Part shown: positions 15,091 through 29,907 of the stretch, piece by piece | How the letters are laid out: every line of letters begins with the position of its first letter | How positions within the stretch are numbered: position 1 is the first letter of the stretch | Made by a program: the position numbers and the translations under genes | Assembly (NCBI GenBank): GCA_016801885.1 | Contig: CM028883.1 | Span: forward strand, 24,098,643-24,162,642 | Reading direction: 5' to 3' | Length of the DNA stretch: 64,000 nucleotides | DNA from: Toxotes chatareus | Lineage: Eukaryota > Chordata > Actinopteri > Toxotidae | Notes under the pieces: generated by a model | Told to the model about the DNA's origin: nothing | What the model saw: only the letters and a program-made list of their open reading frames with translations | The model's database searches: none

Positions 15091-15502
15091 GACTTCTGCA
15101 GGTTTTCTTTGAGCAAATGTTACTCTAACATGAGCAAATAATGTGTTTGTGGGGGACCATTTTCAGCTGTAGAATAATACACACTTGGTTCTCTATTGTG
15201 TATTTTCCACAGCAGGGCGGTGTATGTGGGATTGATTCAAAATAAACTACAGTGCTGATTATTATCGTTATAAAAGGAAAATGTCATCCACTGTTACAAT
15301 GTGGCTTATTGATGTGTTTTTAATAGTTTCTGAACAACAGTGGAGCTCAGTGACACAGAGGAATAACATATGTCAGGCACTGGATACATACTACTAATAC
15401 TTGGCCATAAGAAAAACATACAATGTCACCAAACCTGTCCAGGTCAAATACAGCTTAGTAAAACCTTAAATTAGTAAAGCCTTAAATACACATCTATACT
15501 GT

Positions 15503-15528
15503 AACTGCAGTGTCCCCATGCTTTCTGG
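15503..15528 (+). repeat. 26-bp exact direct repeat, copy 1
   Basis: This 26-bp segment, starting AACTGCAGTGTCCCC, recurs exactly at 16951-16976, 1448 bp downstream. Confidence 0.9.
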
Positions 15529-16271
15529 TTCTGAACACTTTGCATTCAGAGTCACTCTTCTTACTTCCGCTCTGGGCTTCTAGTCACAGTCAAATGAAGG
15601 AAAAAAGATAGAACAACTCAAACAAGTATGACTTTTAGATTTTATACCACTAAATTGTTGTAATATATTTGTAAGGGATTTGGTTAGGTACAAGATCAGT
15701 GCCACTAACTCCGTTTCCTTACCAGATGCTGAGATTTCTGGCTCACAGAATTCACTTTCCAGCCCATAATCTGTTGTGGAACAAAAACCTCATTGTTAGA
15801 ATTTGTCTTAATCATGTCAGTGACCTTTATCTAAGTACGTGAGTCCTCTCCTTCTAAAAATCCTTTTCTCAAGAGAGTTTTAGGCAAGGCAGACACATTA
15901 AAACAAACATTAAGTTACACACAAACAACCCATTATAAAATATATACAAGTGTGATGATCTCACTTAATGGACACATGGATTTAAACCAGAGCTGCAGTT
16001 TTACACACTTAAATTCTCAAATATTAAAGCAAGAATGTAACATGTTGCCAGAGATGCCAGCACAATATCTGTACATACGTTTGTGTGTAGTTTTGTTATT
16101 GTGTGCCATTAGTGTGAGATCACAACTACTGTACAAGCCAATTACACTGACAGTTATATTGACAGTTAGATCATCCGGTTTCCTTTCTTTATCACCCACT
16201 TTTGTTGCTGCTCTGTTGCCATGGAGACCCTGGCATCACTTTTGAATCCTGACATCACAAGGTCGTAGCTT

Positions 16272-16289
16272 GGGGGGGGGTTGGGGGGG
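16272..16289 (+). repeat. G9-TT-G7 run, possible G-quadruplex
   Basis: Nine G, two T, then seven G. Four G-triplets with short loops are available, so intramolecular quadruplex folding is possible. No gene context is visible. Confidence 0.8.
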
Positions 16290-16950
16290 TCATGGCTTAA
16301 AGACTTTCCATTAACTGTCCCAGAGGCAGACAGGGCCTCGTCTGAGAATTTTACTGTCTTCACTAATGATAAACAGTGATCATACATGCACATGCAATAA
16401 AAACTAATACTGAATAATCCTTTTTGTTAGAGTAAGAAAATGCAGATCACCCGTCTTAGTAGAATCTGGAATGATCACGCCCAGGGTTTGTGACCATTTT
16501 TTAGTAGGTTCAAATCAAAGTAATGAAAATATGCCCACCAAAAGAAATAATTAAAGAAGATAACTATAATAAAATGATGCTGATTGACTTAACTCAACAG
16601 AACTGTGAGGTGCACATCCACAGAGGGGCGTGACAGAATACTGTATGTAGAGATGAAAGGGACAGGTGGATGCCGGAGTTGTAAAAACAACAGTAAGCTG
16701 GTAATCGTAGTTTGGCTGCTGATTTGACAGCAAGGTCAACAGGTGCAGCAGTGGCTGGGACACTGTTGACACTGTGGAGGCAATTACAGTACTGATTTGC
16801 ATCAAAATCACATTCAGTCATGACTCAGTCAAATCTGAACACACAGACATGATACACATAGTTTTTGATACAGTGAAACATACACTTTCATTATATCAGA
16901 ACCTCCCCAGGGGGGAAAAAAATACTGTATATCCATTGACAAATCACGGA

Positions 16951-16976
16951 AACTGCAGTGTCCCCATGCTTTCTGG
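16951..16976 (+). repeat. 26-bp exact direct repeat, copy 2
   Basis: Identical to 15503-15528. Here it also contains a small stem GTCCCC/GGGGAC (16960-16980). Confidence 0.9.
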
Positions 16977-17704
16977 GGACTCTTAAAGTGAATGTAGATT
17001 ACAAACAGGAACTGCTAATAGTTAATTTGGCGTGCTGTTAATGGTTTAAACTTACAAATAAATCTAAACTTTAAAAAATGGACTCAAGTTGCAGCCCGTA
17101 GTTAACTCACTGACTCCATGCAACTTTACAATTCCCGTTTATTTCACCCAAAGCTCCCAGATTATTCCACAGTTTAGGGTGTGATTAACATTTTCATTAT
17201 TTGCCCCCATTAAATAGACCAAGTGATAACTGATAAATTGGCAGGCTGATAACAGAAAAAACTATTATTCAGCCACCCTATGGCATGTATTACTATAAAA
17301 TAAACACATATAAAATTGGTAAAGCTACATGCATTAATGACACCACAGAAGCACACACACACACAAAGCTGCCACTGACACACAAGTTCACAACAATTCA
17401 ATAACCAGCCTGTGCTCAGAGCCTGGGAATGGGACTGACAGACTGCATAAATAGCCTCACAGTGGTTCAGAGGGAACACCCAGAGCCACCCAGCACAATG
17501 ATAACACACACACACAGGCTTCTATGGGAAACTATTACAGTTTAGTGCATACAGTAAAACAGTCAACACTATCAGGGTGGAAATCAGTCAGTCTGAATTT
17601 GTCGGGAGTTCAGAAAGTTTTTGGAAAGTGTGAGTATGTGTGTGAGAGTGTGTTTAAGCAATGAATTGCATGCATACAGTGTAAGACTGCAGTGCATGTC
17701 TGTT

Positions 17705-17732
<28 letters not shown>
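17705..17732. repeat. (AC)14 microsatellite
   Basis: Perfect AC array of about 28 bp. Confidence 0.95.
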
Positions 17733-17735
<3 letters not shown>

Positions 17736-18467
17736 TGTTATCTCTGCTGTGAGGGAGTACCTCCTCAAAGTTCTCCCTGGTCGTTTCCATGTGGCCGCCC
17801 AGGATATCAATCACTGCATCGAAAGTAGTGTGTGTGTGTTTGTGTTTCATGGTGGAGTACCTGCTGGGGTCTCTTCCCTGGAAGGAAGTGACGTGTTAGA
17901 GAGACGGAAAGTGTGTGACCTCTGAGGGATTTCCATCTGTGTGGGTGTGTGAGCAGCGTGCGTGTGATTCTGTGCGTTAGTTACTAAGAACCATACCTCT
18001 GTTATCTGCAAATCAGTGTGAAAGTTTGCTTACAGAACCAACACAGAGCAGTACATAGTCACAACAAAGAAGAGATTTTCTACACACTGTTAGTCACAAA
18101 AGCTTTCAGCCTTTCACCATTTAAATCAGGCTGTCTCCAGGCTCATTATAAAACAGGGGAAGGAGTGAAGGAGTTAAAGAAGGAATGGAAAAATGCAGGT
18201 AGAAGGAACTCAGTCCAAAATTCCTTAAATGCTGTCAATAGTTTGGAGCATGTAGAAACTAGAAGACTGAGGCAAGGCTTCATTCCATCACAGATTATAA
18301 TAGTTATAGAGAAACTCATGAAGAGACAAACAGGGATATACTTTAACAGTGTCAGGTGAACACGGGTGTAGGTGAAACAGTCAGGCAGGATCATACATTG
18401 ACACTTTAGACCCTGAATGACTGCTTGTCCCCAGCCATGGGAAGGTAAACTATATTGTATTACACTC

Positions 18468-18492
18468 TCACACACACACACACACACACACA
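18468..18492. repeat. (CA)12 microsatellite
   Basis: Perfect CA array of about 25 bp. Confidence 0.95.
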
Positions 18493-18579
18493 ATCAGAAT
18501 TCCATCCCCGTGGACGACCACATCGTCAGGTAAAGGCATTTTGTGGCATCCTGTCATTCACGATCTGTGACTTGTGACA

Positions 18580-18735
18580 AACAGCTAAGGCTTGCCCTTT
18601 GTGACAAGAGGACAATAACCATAAGGAAAATATGGCATGCTGGGATTGTTAAGGGAAGGGTAGGGGTTAGCCACAGTGTCTGGTTAGGGTGAAGGGCGAG
18701 GGAATGCATTATGTCAACGAGTGTCCTCACAGAGA
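18580..18735 (+). repeat. Probable teleost dispersed repeat, family I
   Basis: The blocks ACCATAAGGAAAATATGGCA, TGCTGGGATTGTTAAGGGAA, GGGGTTAG, GGTTAGGGTGAAGGGCGAGG and ATGCATTATGTCAACGAGTG, with TCCTCAC following, resemble a repeat often found in fish introns. A very degenerate opposite-strand relative may lie near 34400-34530. Confidence 0.45.
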
Positions 18736-19469
18736 GAGTTTCAAACATTAATTGTATAATATACATTAACTATTTGGATACCTGTTAAACTGTTGACAGC
18801 TGTTTGCTTTTGACCATCAAATGGCGATAACAGTAAATCACCACCATTCCTTACAAGTCCACCACATCACATTTTACAGGAGTGTGAGGCAGGTTATTTA
18901 TCTAAGAACCCAGGGAAAACACTGTAAATTTACACTAGAGTTATGTACACCACATAAATTTATGCAAACACTGCATTTGTCATGTTTAAGAAATTAAATC
19001 TGACAGTTGTCCTGTGTCACTAAAAACATTCAGGCATGTGCACATATTAAATGGAAGACCTAGAGAGATTTTGACACTGTAGCATTTGATTGGATCACTT
19101 GTGTTTGCCTGTCTCATTGCTATGTTTCAGGCTATGCATAGGGCCAAGTAAAATTATGCTATGTAGCCTATGAAATTTGTTTTCATTCACAAAAATAACA
19201 AAAAAAAAAAAGAGAAGCCTGTGGAAGCTTGTAGCCTGTGGTCCTCAGATCATCAACAGTAGGCGTGGTGGTGAATCAGGGAGAATCTCTAGGAACTGTA
19301 GGTAATTATGAAGGGAACAAAGGGGGAAGTCATGTGATGTAGCATATAGGCTGAGAAAGTCTGCATCAGGAGGGCAAGGTTGAGGCGGATGGTTGGGTCG
19401 ACAAAACACAGCATTTTGATGCAAGAGACTGCTGTTCGTTTCCTGTGTGAAACTGATAGTCAGCGTTTC
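18736..19469. other. Noncoding sequence, nothing recognised
   Basis: AT-rich, with an A12 run near 19200-19211. No gene or repeat could be identified. Confidence 0.4.
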
Positions 19470-19750
19470 TTTTACCCATGACCGTTGCCACAAGCTTAAC
19501 CATGTGTTTATTGTTGTAACCATGACGACAAAGGTCCTCTAACCTTAAGGAAGTACTTATTTTAACCCAAACCACGATCTTTTCCTAAACCTGACCGAGT
19601 AGTTTTAGTGCCTAAATCTAACCAAACCGTGACCATTCCTCAACTTTAACTGCATGTTTATTATTGTTACCATGACGATGAAGGTCTGGTAGGCCTGCCA
19701 CTGCCTAACAGTCCGCTGCCTAACTAGGCTTGCTAGGCCGTGGCCTTCTG
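19470..19750 (+). repeat. Dispersed repeat with two internal units, family G
   Basis: A unit containing GTTTATTGTTGTAACCATGA then CGACAAAGGTC (about 19498-19536) recurs diverged about 148 bp later (19646-19686, GTTTATTATTGTTACCATGA then CGATGAAGGTC). Between them lie blocks such as TTTCCTAAACCTGACC and GTGCCTAAATCTAACCAAAC that I recall from common teleost repeats. Confidence 0.55.
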
Positions 19751-21233
19751 TGTTCCTGCTTAGGTCTCTCACATGGAAGAATTCCAGATCAAGTCTGTTC
19801 TCGTGCAACATCTTTTCAGTCTGTGTGTAAGGGGCATGAATAATGACTCACATGGACGCCTTGTGTGTTCTGTTACTACGTAATTCACACTTGAACCATG
19901 GGGGTAAATGTTAAAAGGTTCTGTGAAGGTAAATTGCCAGATTAACTTTTCTGAAAAAAAAAAAAAAAGAAGAAGCTCCTTTTCACACATGACACCAAGA
20001 TGTAATGTGACCTCAGCCTTTTAGCTGAGCATCAGAGGGGTCGCCATGAGAGCGCTGTCAGCAGTTTACATCATGTTGACATCATGTTGCAGAATTTCAG
20101 TGTACTGAGGTCTTAAAGTGTCTTACAGTTCTGGACTCACCAACATCCAAAGCTGCCATGTGCAGCTTGAAACAGGAAAATCAAACTGAGAACAAACAGA
20201 TGGTTTTTCTAGATTCAAACAATAAAATATCTGTTGTTTATCACAGGTCAGCATATGTGTGAAATTCTGCACATAATTCAGAATCAGCACTGGATCAGCG
20301 TGAATTTCCAAAAGCAGACTGCAGCCTGGTATGTGTTGTCCTGGTGCGGGTTAAGGAGGTTACTGAGGAGCTTTAAGTGCTTTCACTCTTCCATTCTCTG
20401 CTCTCACCTCCTCTGTCTCTGTCTGACCGCCTTTCTTCTCCCCACTGACTTTCTGAGACAATAGGATTCAGCTGTGAGGTTGTAAAACCCTCTGGAACGT
20501 CACTAAAGAGGCAGCACAGCCTGCAAATGGCTTCAATTAGCCTGTCACATGCTAATAAAGATAGTTAAAAAAGGGACAACTATCCAAGTCACACACATGC
20601 ACACACACACTTGCTCGTAAATGCTGGGAGAAAGCATTACGTCCCGATGTGCGCTCAAGTCAGAGGACACACACAGTATGTGTGAGCCTTTGGGTGTGTG
20701 TTCATGACACAACTAATACACTGCGAACAATATGTACACCTCAAAAAACACACTAACTCACACAAAACACACACCAAATTATTCCCACATATTACCATAT
20801 AGAGACATATGCACAAATGCAGATGCAGAATCACAGACACACACAGTCATTAAAAGACATAAAAGCATGTACGCATGATCACACACACACACACACAAAC
20901 ACACTATCCCGGGGAATTGCACATATACAAAACCTCGCATATAAACACAGAATAAAATCTTCCACTCATATGCACACCACATGTACATAAATATGTTAAT
21001 ACACAGACACTGAGCACACATACCCACTCATATATACATACACACATATGCATGCAATCACTGTATAAAAACACAGTGACAGGGCCAAGTGCATCGTGTC
21101 AGTGGGACGTCCTGGTTCCTGTTTTCACTCTGTAACACTCAGTGTGACTGGGACACACTCAGCATCCACGTCTCTGCTGTCTGGTGACTGACAGACACCC
21201 ACAGCCCAAATCCATCTTCATCATCCTCTCTCT

Positions 21234-21254
21234 CACACACACACACACACACAC
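21234..21254. repeat. (CA)10 microsatellite
   Basis: Perfect CA array preceded by a short CT run. Confidence 0.93.
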
Positions 21255-23553
21255 TTCCACATCTGTGTGTACTTGTGTATTCCTGAACATGTGAGGGAGA
21301 GGGTTCATTTAGTTTTTAGGTTCTTTGCTGTGAGCAGTGCCAAGCTGCATGTGGCCATCAACAAGACCATCATCAAATGGTTCTGTTTAAGTTGGAGTTA
21401 GCTAGTTGGTTAAAAAAAGATTCAGGGTCAAATGTGTGTGTGTGTGTGACAAATTCAAACAACTAATTCTACAGTGCATCATCAGACCATGTCAAACAAA
21501 CAAACAAAAAAACAAAAAAGAATGAAAGAATGCAAAAAACACTTCACCTTCAGAGTTTTCTTCAAGGAAATTATAACTTGTGAGAAACTAGTGAAATTGT
21601 TTGAGAAATTATGAATGAATTAAAAGCTCAGTGAAGTCCTTTAAGGTGGGAACACTGTGGCTTTTTTCTACAGAGGTAAAAATAACTGTGGATATTGATC
21701 TAATACATTTCAACAAAAAAGAAGAGTGTGTGTGTGGTATTGTAAGGTCATATGACCTCCTCATAAACATGGAAATGTGTTTCCAGTTTTGAGAAATGTA
21801 TAGCAGGCTGTGTGAACCAATCACCACCATGATTTTTGACTTCTGTTTACTATAGCAAGCAACAGCAACTGGACATTAAATAACAAAACTAGAAATGGCA
21901 CAAACTAAAAAAGGGCCGGACTGCGTAAGGTCAAACAAATGATTCATGTGGTTCTTACAAGTATAGTAATATACATGCATAAATGTGTGTGTGGTGACTG
22001 ATGGAGATATAGTCATCTGTCAAATCATGAATAGGGAAGCTAAAAAAAAAAAAAGCTTTTATAAACACAGATAAACAACTGTGTACTGACTGTACACTGG
22101 TGTTTCTCGTGGTAATTTGTTTTGGAATAGTATGAACGTTCAGAAGAACACACTTTTCACAAGCCCCAACACATGTTTGTGGTTTTTGTCCCGTGCACCG
22201 TGTCTCCATCTGATTCCTGAAATGTCAGAGATTCCACACATTGTTACAACAGAGATTATCACATGAGCAGCTGAAGAGCAGCAGCAAGCACAAGAAAACA
22301 TGTTACCCAAAGTGTCCTGTAATGAAGATGATACTGTGCATACATTCTTTGCTTTCACCAAAATACATCAAAACATATCAGAACAGAACAGAACATAAGA
22401 TAACATAACTTATGTTTGTTACTAGCACAGTTAGCAATTTACTTTTGATACACAACTAAATTTGGTTTCACTGGCAGTGCACAACAGTATAAATAACTGA
22501 TTATGCTAACAGTGACAAATGGAAGCAGTGCGGAGTGGACTATGAGTGTGGAGAATAATGCTAATATGATACATTCTCCATACAAATTTCCATACAAGGA
22601 TCATGTTTGGTTTGCCAGGAGTGTATGAATGCGTTTGTTGTATGAAGCCAAATTGGCTACAGGTGGACAGGCAATTCTTTTTAAGTTTATAGCTGTGATG
22701 TTATTGATACTTAATAGGATACTACTGAATGTAAGTGTCCCCTGTCCAAAAAGTTGAAGCAGAGAGAGAATAATCTTGCTATTTTCTCTTTTTTTCTCTT
22801 TTACTCTTTTTGTTTTGCTCTGTCCTGCCTGACAGGAAATAGGAAGCAGGGAGTATCCTGGTGTCTTTCCACCAGTGATTGGTTCCCATTGTCATGACTG
22901 ATGATATCACTAGGAGTTTCACCAAATGCAGTTGGCATAGCGGTCATGAAGGAGGCTTATTTTCTCCTCTGCTATTTCTGCTTCAGTATTTGGTTGTGAA
23001 GAGTTCTGCATTTGAACATTTACACAGTACATTATATTATACAGTCAAATAGAAGAAGCCTCTAAGTCATAACTTATTATTTCTATATAAGGACTAGGAA
23101 ACCTCATGCCTCTATAACTTAACTAGGTCAGGTGCATTTCCATCATGTCATCCTGATCCCAAGCAGAGGATAACCTTTGGTTAAAGCATCAACAGTGATG
23201 ATTACATTATTTCTTCATTCATGTTGGCTAAGCATACACATTTCAGTGAACAGGGCCCGAGACAGAACTTAGCACCCATGGTAACCAACAAGAATTTGGA
23301 TTGGGTCACCAGAGATCTGAGTAGCATGTAGTGGTCTAATCCTTTACATATGACTCACAATAAAACATTTATATTATATTAAATTAAATTATGCAAAGCA
23401 CCTAAGGATGTGCAAGTCAAGTTTTCAGGTAACAAAGATGTTACTTAATGAACTTTCCATCTCATAAATTATAAAGTAGGAATCCAAGATTTTAGGTGGT
23501 TTGGTGCATGCACTCCTTGATAGGCAGAGGTGTCTGGTGCTAAAACTTTTTTT

Positions 23554-23588
23554 GGGGGTGGGGCAGTTTTAGGTGCGGTGGGGTGGGG
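23554..23588 (+). repeat. G-rich tract, possible G-quadruplex
   Basis: The sequence has G5-T-G4, then a loop of about 13 bases, then GG-T-G4-T-G4. Four long G-tracts exist, but one loop is long, so stability is uncertain. Confidence 0.6.
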
Positions 23589-24164
23589 TTAATACTGTTA
23601 ACTCAGCCAACAATCATAAGCCATTTTACATAGCTGATTGCAAAAATTGGATTATGATTCAATTAAATTTTAAAATGGTGATTCAATTACATTACATTGC
23701 ATTAATGCTGCATTGGTCTTGGTGCATTGGTTGCTGGTTATTGTAGGGTGCTGGGGTGCTGCTCCTCTCTATTATCCAGAGAAGAAAGGCTTCTTCATCA
23801 TGGAAAATAATTATGATAATTTTTTTTTTTGTTATGTCAGCATTAATAGAAAAAAATTCTTTCAAATTGTACTTGGTTGACTTCTGTGTGAATATCTACT
23901 GTATGCTTCTTGTGTGAGGGGCACAGTCCAAATGAGAGTGTACGGAAGTACTTCAACTTTCAGACCAGGCTGCTCTCTAACTGTTATCAAGGCTGTCTCT
24001 CTCTTCCACACCCACTAACCAAGTCTCCTGCTGTTAACCGTAACTGCAGGAGATGACTCGTACTATTGGAACCAGTGAGTTTCAGGTTGGCGTAGCCACT
24101 GAAATTAAAGAAAATTACGTTTTATCTTTACAAAGCTGATATTGTTGATAACAAACCCTCATGT

Positions 24165-24258
24165 TGTGACTCTACCAACTCCTCTGGGGAATATCTGGCT
24201 CATCAGCTGCTAAATGCTGCACTAGGGTCACCAGCTAGTCTCTGTGTCTATGTGGATA
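24165..24258 (+). repeat. Teleost dispersed repeat, family B (copy 2, fragment)
   Basis: The segment CTCTACCAACTCCTCTGGGG, AATATCTGGCTCATCAGCTG, CTAAATGCTG, CACCAGCTAGTC, TGTGTCTATGTGG aligns with the 5' half of the family B copies at 35255-35610 and 63400-63725. Confidence 0.7.
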
Positions 24259-25505
24259 TGCTATCATGACTATAATTGTGCCAATCACAGGAAGTAGTGA
24301 ATTTGTGTAAATTTGTGTAACAGGAGGATGCGTTAAAGGCAAAGTGGAATGACTCTGTTAGCAAATAACTTATTTGTTGCCTGTCAGATGTAATGGCATC
24401 CAGTTACTTCAAATTAGATTCACATAGTGGGTACACAGAGAGACACACACATCTACATCCTTCAGGTAGGACCTGTAGAGCTGCAGATGTGAGGAAGTAG
24501 GGAGGATGTGCTCTTTGTCCGGATCAGGGAGGAAGACACAAATCCCATGGAAGCAATAAGATAATCAGAAGTAGACGACTATTTATACTTGTCACTGAGC
24601 TAGAGGTGTCATTTTACTTTAGCACCCCTTCTCTCTTTCTCACACTTACACTCTTCTCTGTCAAGCCTCAACTTGTCTGTAGATGTGTTGCTTGGCGAAT
24701 GCCAGTGTGTAGAGAGACTGATAGCAGAATCCAGCTATGACAAATAACATTAATGAACTGAGAGGTTACAGAGTACATAACCTGAGGAGACAAGAAGACA
24801 GGGAAAACAAAGTCTCAGAGATGCTTAAACAGTCTAAACAGTGCAATGCTGATTGATATCAGCTAATTCGTGATTTTACCTTATATAAACCCTCAACTGA
24901 CAATAATATTCAAAAACAAACTACACCGTGAACAGCTTAGTGCTGACTAAACGGGCACAGGCTGTTGTAACCCTCTGAGGAATAGGGAGGGAAATTCACT
25001 GCATGGAAAAGCTGTTTTCAGCCAATCTGATGGGTGTTTAAATGCATAGAAATATGAATTTATCTAATTTCTTCTGTCAGCGCAATACTGCATTTACAGG
25101 TTTGCAACAATGGTACAGGCTGCTGTAATATATTTTCAACATCACATGTTGGATATGTTTGTATGAGTGGGTCCTGGATTCTACTGGTCTGTCTTGGAAT
25201 GTTTAAGTCTCATGCGGTTGGATCATGTTCTCCCAGTTCACCATGAATGGGCTGATAGTGAATTCCTGAATGGAATTTTTGTGAATGAGCCTGGGTAGTC
25301 TTTTTTTTTTTTTTGGCTGTGTGTGACCGTAGTGTCAATCCCATCTGTCCGTTTGTATTAGAGCTGTAAATTTTATATGAATATAAAGGGCAACAGCTCT
25401 GAACCCCACACGAAAAGGTCATAAAAGTCTGGTGTGGGGTGGACACTAAAGACCATTGAGAAATGTTTTGCCCTCACTAAACCAACCACTGCACTCGCAC
25501 TCACA
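24259..25505. other. Noncoding sequence, nothing recognised
   Basis: AT-rich sequence with no supported gene. A run of 14 T occurs at 25301-25314. Confidence 0.4.
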
Positions 25506-27294
<1,789 letters not shown>

Positions 27295-27625
27295 CATTCA
27301 ATTTTCCACAGGTGGACTCCAATCAAGTTCTAGACACCTGACTAGGATAATTAAAGCAAAGGGGATGTACCAGACCACAGTATGGAGTGTGACAGTAAAG
27401 GGTCTGAATAATTTTGTAAATGAGAGATTTCAGTTTTGATTTTTTATTAAAACAATAAATAAATAAATACATAAAAATAAAAACGAGTTTTCATTTTCTC
27501 ATTTTGGGTCGCTGAGTGTAGACTGATGAGCAAAAATTGTAATTTTGTCCATTTAAAATTAAATCTACAACATAAAATGTGCAAACAGTGAAACTGTGCA
27601 GCCTGAGAGTTACCAGAAGACAGTG
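27295..27625 (+). mobile_element. Tc1/mariner-like transposon 3' end remnant
   Basis: The sequence GGTGGACTCCAATCAAGTTC, then AAAGGGTCTGAATAATTTTG with TAAATGAGA following, then a TTTTATTAAAACAATAAATA-type block, then TTTCATTTTCTCATTTTGGG and GTGTAGACTGATGAG follows in order the 3' noncoding end of salmonid/teleost Tc1-like elements. The transposase gene is absent upstream and the terminal inverted repeat is not cleanly preserved, so this is a truncated, inactive relic. The match is recalled, not computed. Confidence 0.7.
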
Positions 27626-28588
27626 TACACTCACTGTCAGCCAGCTGCAGTATATGATACGGTAATGTCTGTGAAATGACTGAATGCCTGTGAACCTAGG
27701 AGCCTTACAAGGTTGGTTCAAACACAGCAGCACATTATCTAGTTATTCATTTATTTTCTTTTAGCCTTTAGTGTGAAAAATCTATCATATATACATTTTG
27801 AATGTGCGTTTGTCTTAGATTTATGTTATACGAATAAAATAAAATGATCTGCTTACAATCAGGAAAAAAAAAAATCAACCTACGAAACAAGTCCTATTTG
27901 AGGGAAGTTACATAAAAATACAAATACATAAAAGTCAAATTAAGTGCACACATACACAGCTGTGCATGTTAGTCTTTTGACAAGTAGTAGCCAATATAAC
28001 AAAGCAAAACCAAAACTGTGCCCTTCATGTTAAAGTACAATTTAAAGTAGATTTCAAACCACAGATTTGACTGGAAATCTGCTGTTTTTAGTTTCAGTGG
28101 ATGAGGCTCTCTTTCTAGCAGCAGGTGCATCTCTGTGTTTCCTAATCTGGGAGAAACATTCACACACCCAGCACAGTAAAAACAATGATAAGATGCCTTG
28201 TTCTAATTTGCTGCACCAAACGCTGTAACTAACTGTTGCAAAAAACGTGCAACACACTCACTCACAGAGTATCCACTACATGAGCTCTGCATAAAACAGG
28301 TAGAGAACCCTTCATCTTAAAGGACACTATAGGACTGTGGTCAGTGAGTTTAATATGACTCCATGGATGTGCATGGAAGAGAAAAGGCTGTATTGTGCCC
28401 TCCTCCTGCACAGGCACACTTTTCCCCAGAGCTAAAACACACACAAATACACACACACGTGCGCAAAGACACACTCTTACTTAAGGTTTTCCCACAGTGC
28501 TCGGCACTCCCGTGGGAGTAAATTGCGGTAATCCAGAGCAGCGAATTCAGATGCAGCAATTACACCACAGTGAGCAGCTTGGGAACCT
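27626..28588. other. Noncoding sequence, nothing recognised
   Basis: AT-rich, with short open frames on the minus strand (27969-28257, 28262-28559) that overlap each other and carry no domain. Confidence 0.4.

Positions 28589-28616
<28 letters not shown>
28589..28616. repeat. (AC)14 microsatellite
   Basis: Perfect AC array, followed at 28719-28772 by further interrupted CA-rich sequence. Confidence 0.95.
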
Positions 28617-28619
<3 letters not shown>

Positions 28620-29630
28620 AATTCAAACACTGACTTTCACTCTCCTGTCTCTACCTTTTCTATCTCAAACTCATACATTAATGCACACACAATCACACAA
28701 CAATACATACATAAATGTGCACACACACACACACTCACACACCTACCTACCACACACACACACACACACACGCTGTGCTGAGCAGCCATCCACCTGTCAA
28801 CACTGCAGCAAATTAACTGACATCAAACACCGGTGAGCACAGGCTTAGACATGTAGGGGACACAGTCTCATTGGGAGAAAAAGAGGGAGGAGAGGAAGAG
28901 AAGGACATGGGGGTGGAAAATAGGTAGAGAAGGAGATGAGGAAAATTACACTGTCAAATTTAAGGCCAAACCTATATAGATATATTACAAGGATGCTTGC
29001 GCTTAAAACCAGCAAATTTGTCCAGCTGTCATTATAGTGCACAAATAAAATCCTGCCATAAAATAATTTCAAGAAATCTAGCTAAGCCTAGTTGATGTAA
29101 AAGACAATTATTTCCTCTCAGATTTTTTTTTTTTTTTTGCATTAAATTACTTTAAATGACATTTATTAAAACAGCATGTTTTTATTGATAAGGACCAAGG
29201 CAAAAGATACAGCAATTCAAGTGGTCATTTCTTGATAACTGGCTTTTAACATGCACTCTAAAGTGTTCTGCTCCTGTGGCAAATAAACTTGTCAGCAGTC
29301 ATAAGCCAACTGATTATTTGCTGTGAAAAGCAAATGTTTCCCCTGGGACTATTTTAAATAGTTTTTAATTTATCTTCACTACTTCAAGTTACCAACAGTT
29401 CTGACCCAACAGGAAAAATATTGGGGAAAAAAAAAACAAAACAAAAACCCAAACAAGGAAAAGAAATACCACCAGGCTGTTCAAAATGTATAGATCCTCA
29501 CAGAATTTGAAACAAATATTGGACACAGAAATCAAGTTCACACATATTAATTTTGTCCACAAACCAGAACAATAAATACAAATAAAACTACAATTAACTG
29601 TTGACAAACCTGTGCATTTCTGGCTCTTCT
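28617..29630. other. Noncoding sequence with CA-rich patch and T16 run
   Basis: Interrupted CA repeats lie at 28719-28772. A purine-rich patch lies at 28874-28945. A run of 16 T lies at 29123-29138. The part nearest 29630 would be the 3' UTR if the frame at 29631-29907 is a terminal exon; I see no canonical AATAAA on the minus strand close to the stop. Confidence 0.4.
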
Positions 29631-29907
29631 CTACTTTTTAGAGAATTCTCTCCATTTGTCTATTGCTTTCTTGTAATTAACAGTAAGGTTACGCTCATGA
29701 ATACTGTCCTTCAGTGCCTCAGTCTGGACAATGGACAAAGCAGCAACACATTTGGGATATGTGAGGTAGAAGGTGCAATAACACCTGATCAGGATAAGAG
29801 GAGCCTTGTGGATCATTACCTTAGGTAAGGTCATCAGTGGCACTGTGCCAACAACCAGGAGGTGGTTAGGTGATTGAACCAGAAAGACTGGACTGGTGTT
29901 GAGCCGT
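29631..29907 (-). pseudogene. Exon-like frame, possible C-terminal exon or gene relic
   Basis: The minus strand is open without a stop from 29975 to the TAG at 29631, about 114 codons. A polypyrimidine stretch ending TTTCTCCAG gives a plausible splice acceptor, placing an exon start at 29907. The encoded peptide reads RLNTSPVFLVQSP, then LPKVMIHKAPLILIRCYCTF, then YLTYPKC, and ends EALKDSIHERNLTVNYKKAI, then DKWREFSKK, stop. The SRR-NTSPVFL, TYPKC, and IHE--LT-NYKKA--W elements remind me of the C-terminal region of multicopy uncharacterised teleost proteins, often annotated as SAM-domain-like. No upstream exon or ATG supports an intact gene. It may be a captured exon, a retrocopy fragment or an exon of a gene outside the window. 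I do not assign a function. Confidence 0.4.

Larger units (their letters stand above)
15091..18579. other. Noncoding sequence with short simple repeats
   Basis: About 3.5 kb with no supported gene. It contains the short exact duplicate at 15503-15528/16951-16976, a G-run pair at 16272-16289, and CA arrays at 17705-17732 and 18468-18492. Open frames, including the 113-115 codon pair at 18018-18493, overlap on both strands and have no domains. Confidence 0.4.
19751..24164. other. Noncoding, CA-rich in part, nothing recognised
   Basis: About 4.4 kb without a supported gene. 20580-21260 is a broad zone of scattered CA-rich words ending in a (CA)10 array. G-rich sequence lies at 23554-23588. An A-rich patch lies at 21497-21520, a pyrimidine-rich patch at 22784-22808, and T10 at 23820-23829. 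All frames are short and unsupported. Confidence 0.4.

Noticed and set aside
16551..16821. Overlapping minus frames of 75-86 aa
   Set aside because: They are two registers of the same sequence with no motif.
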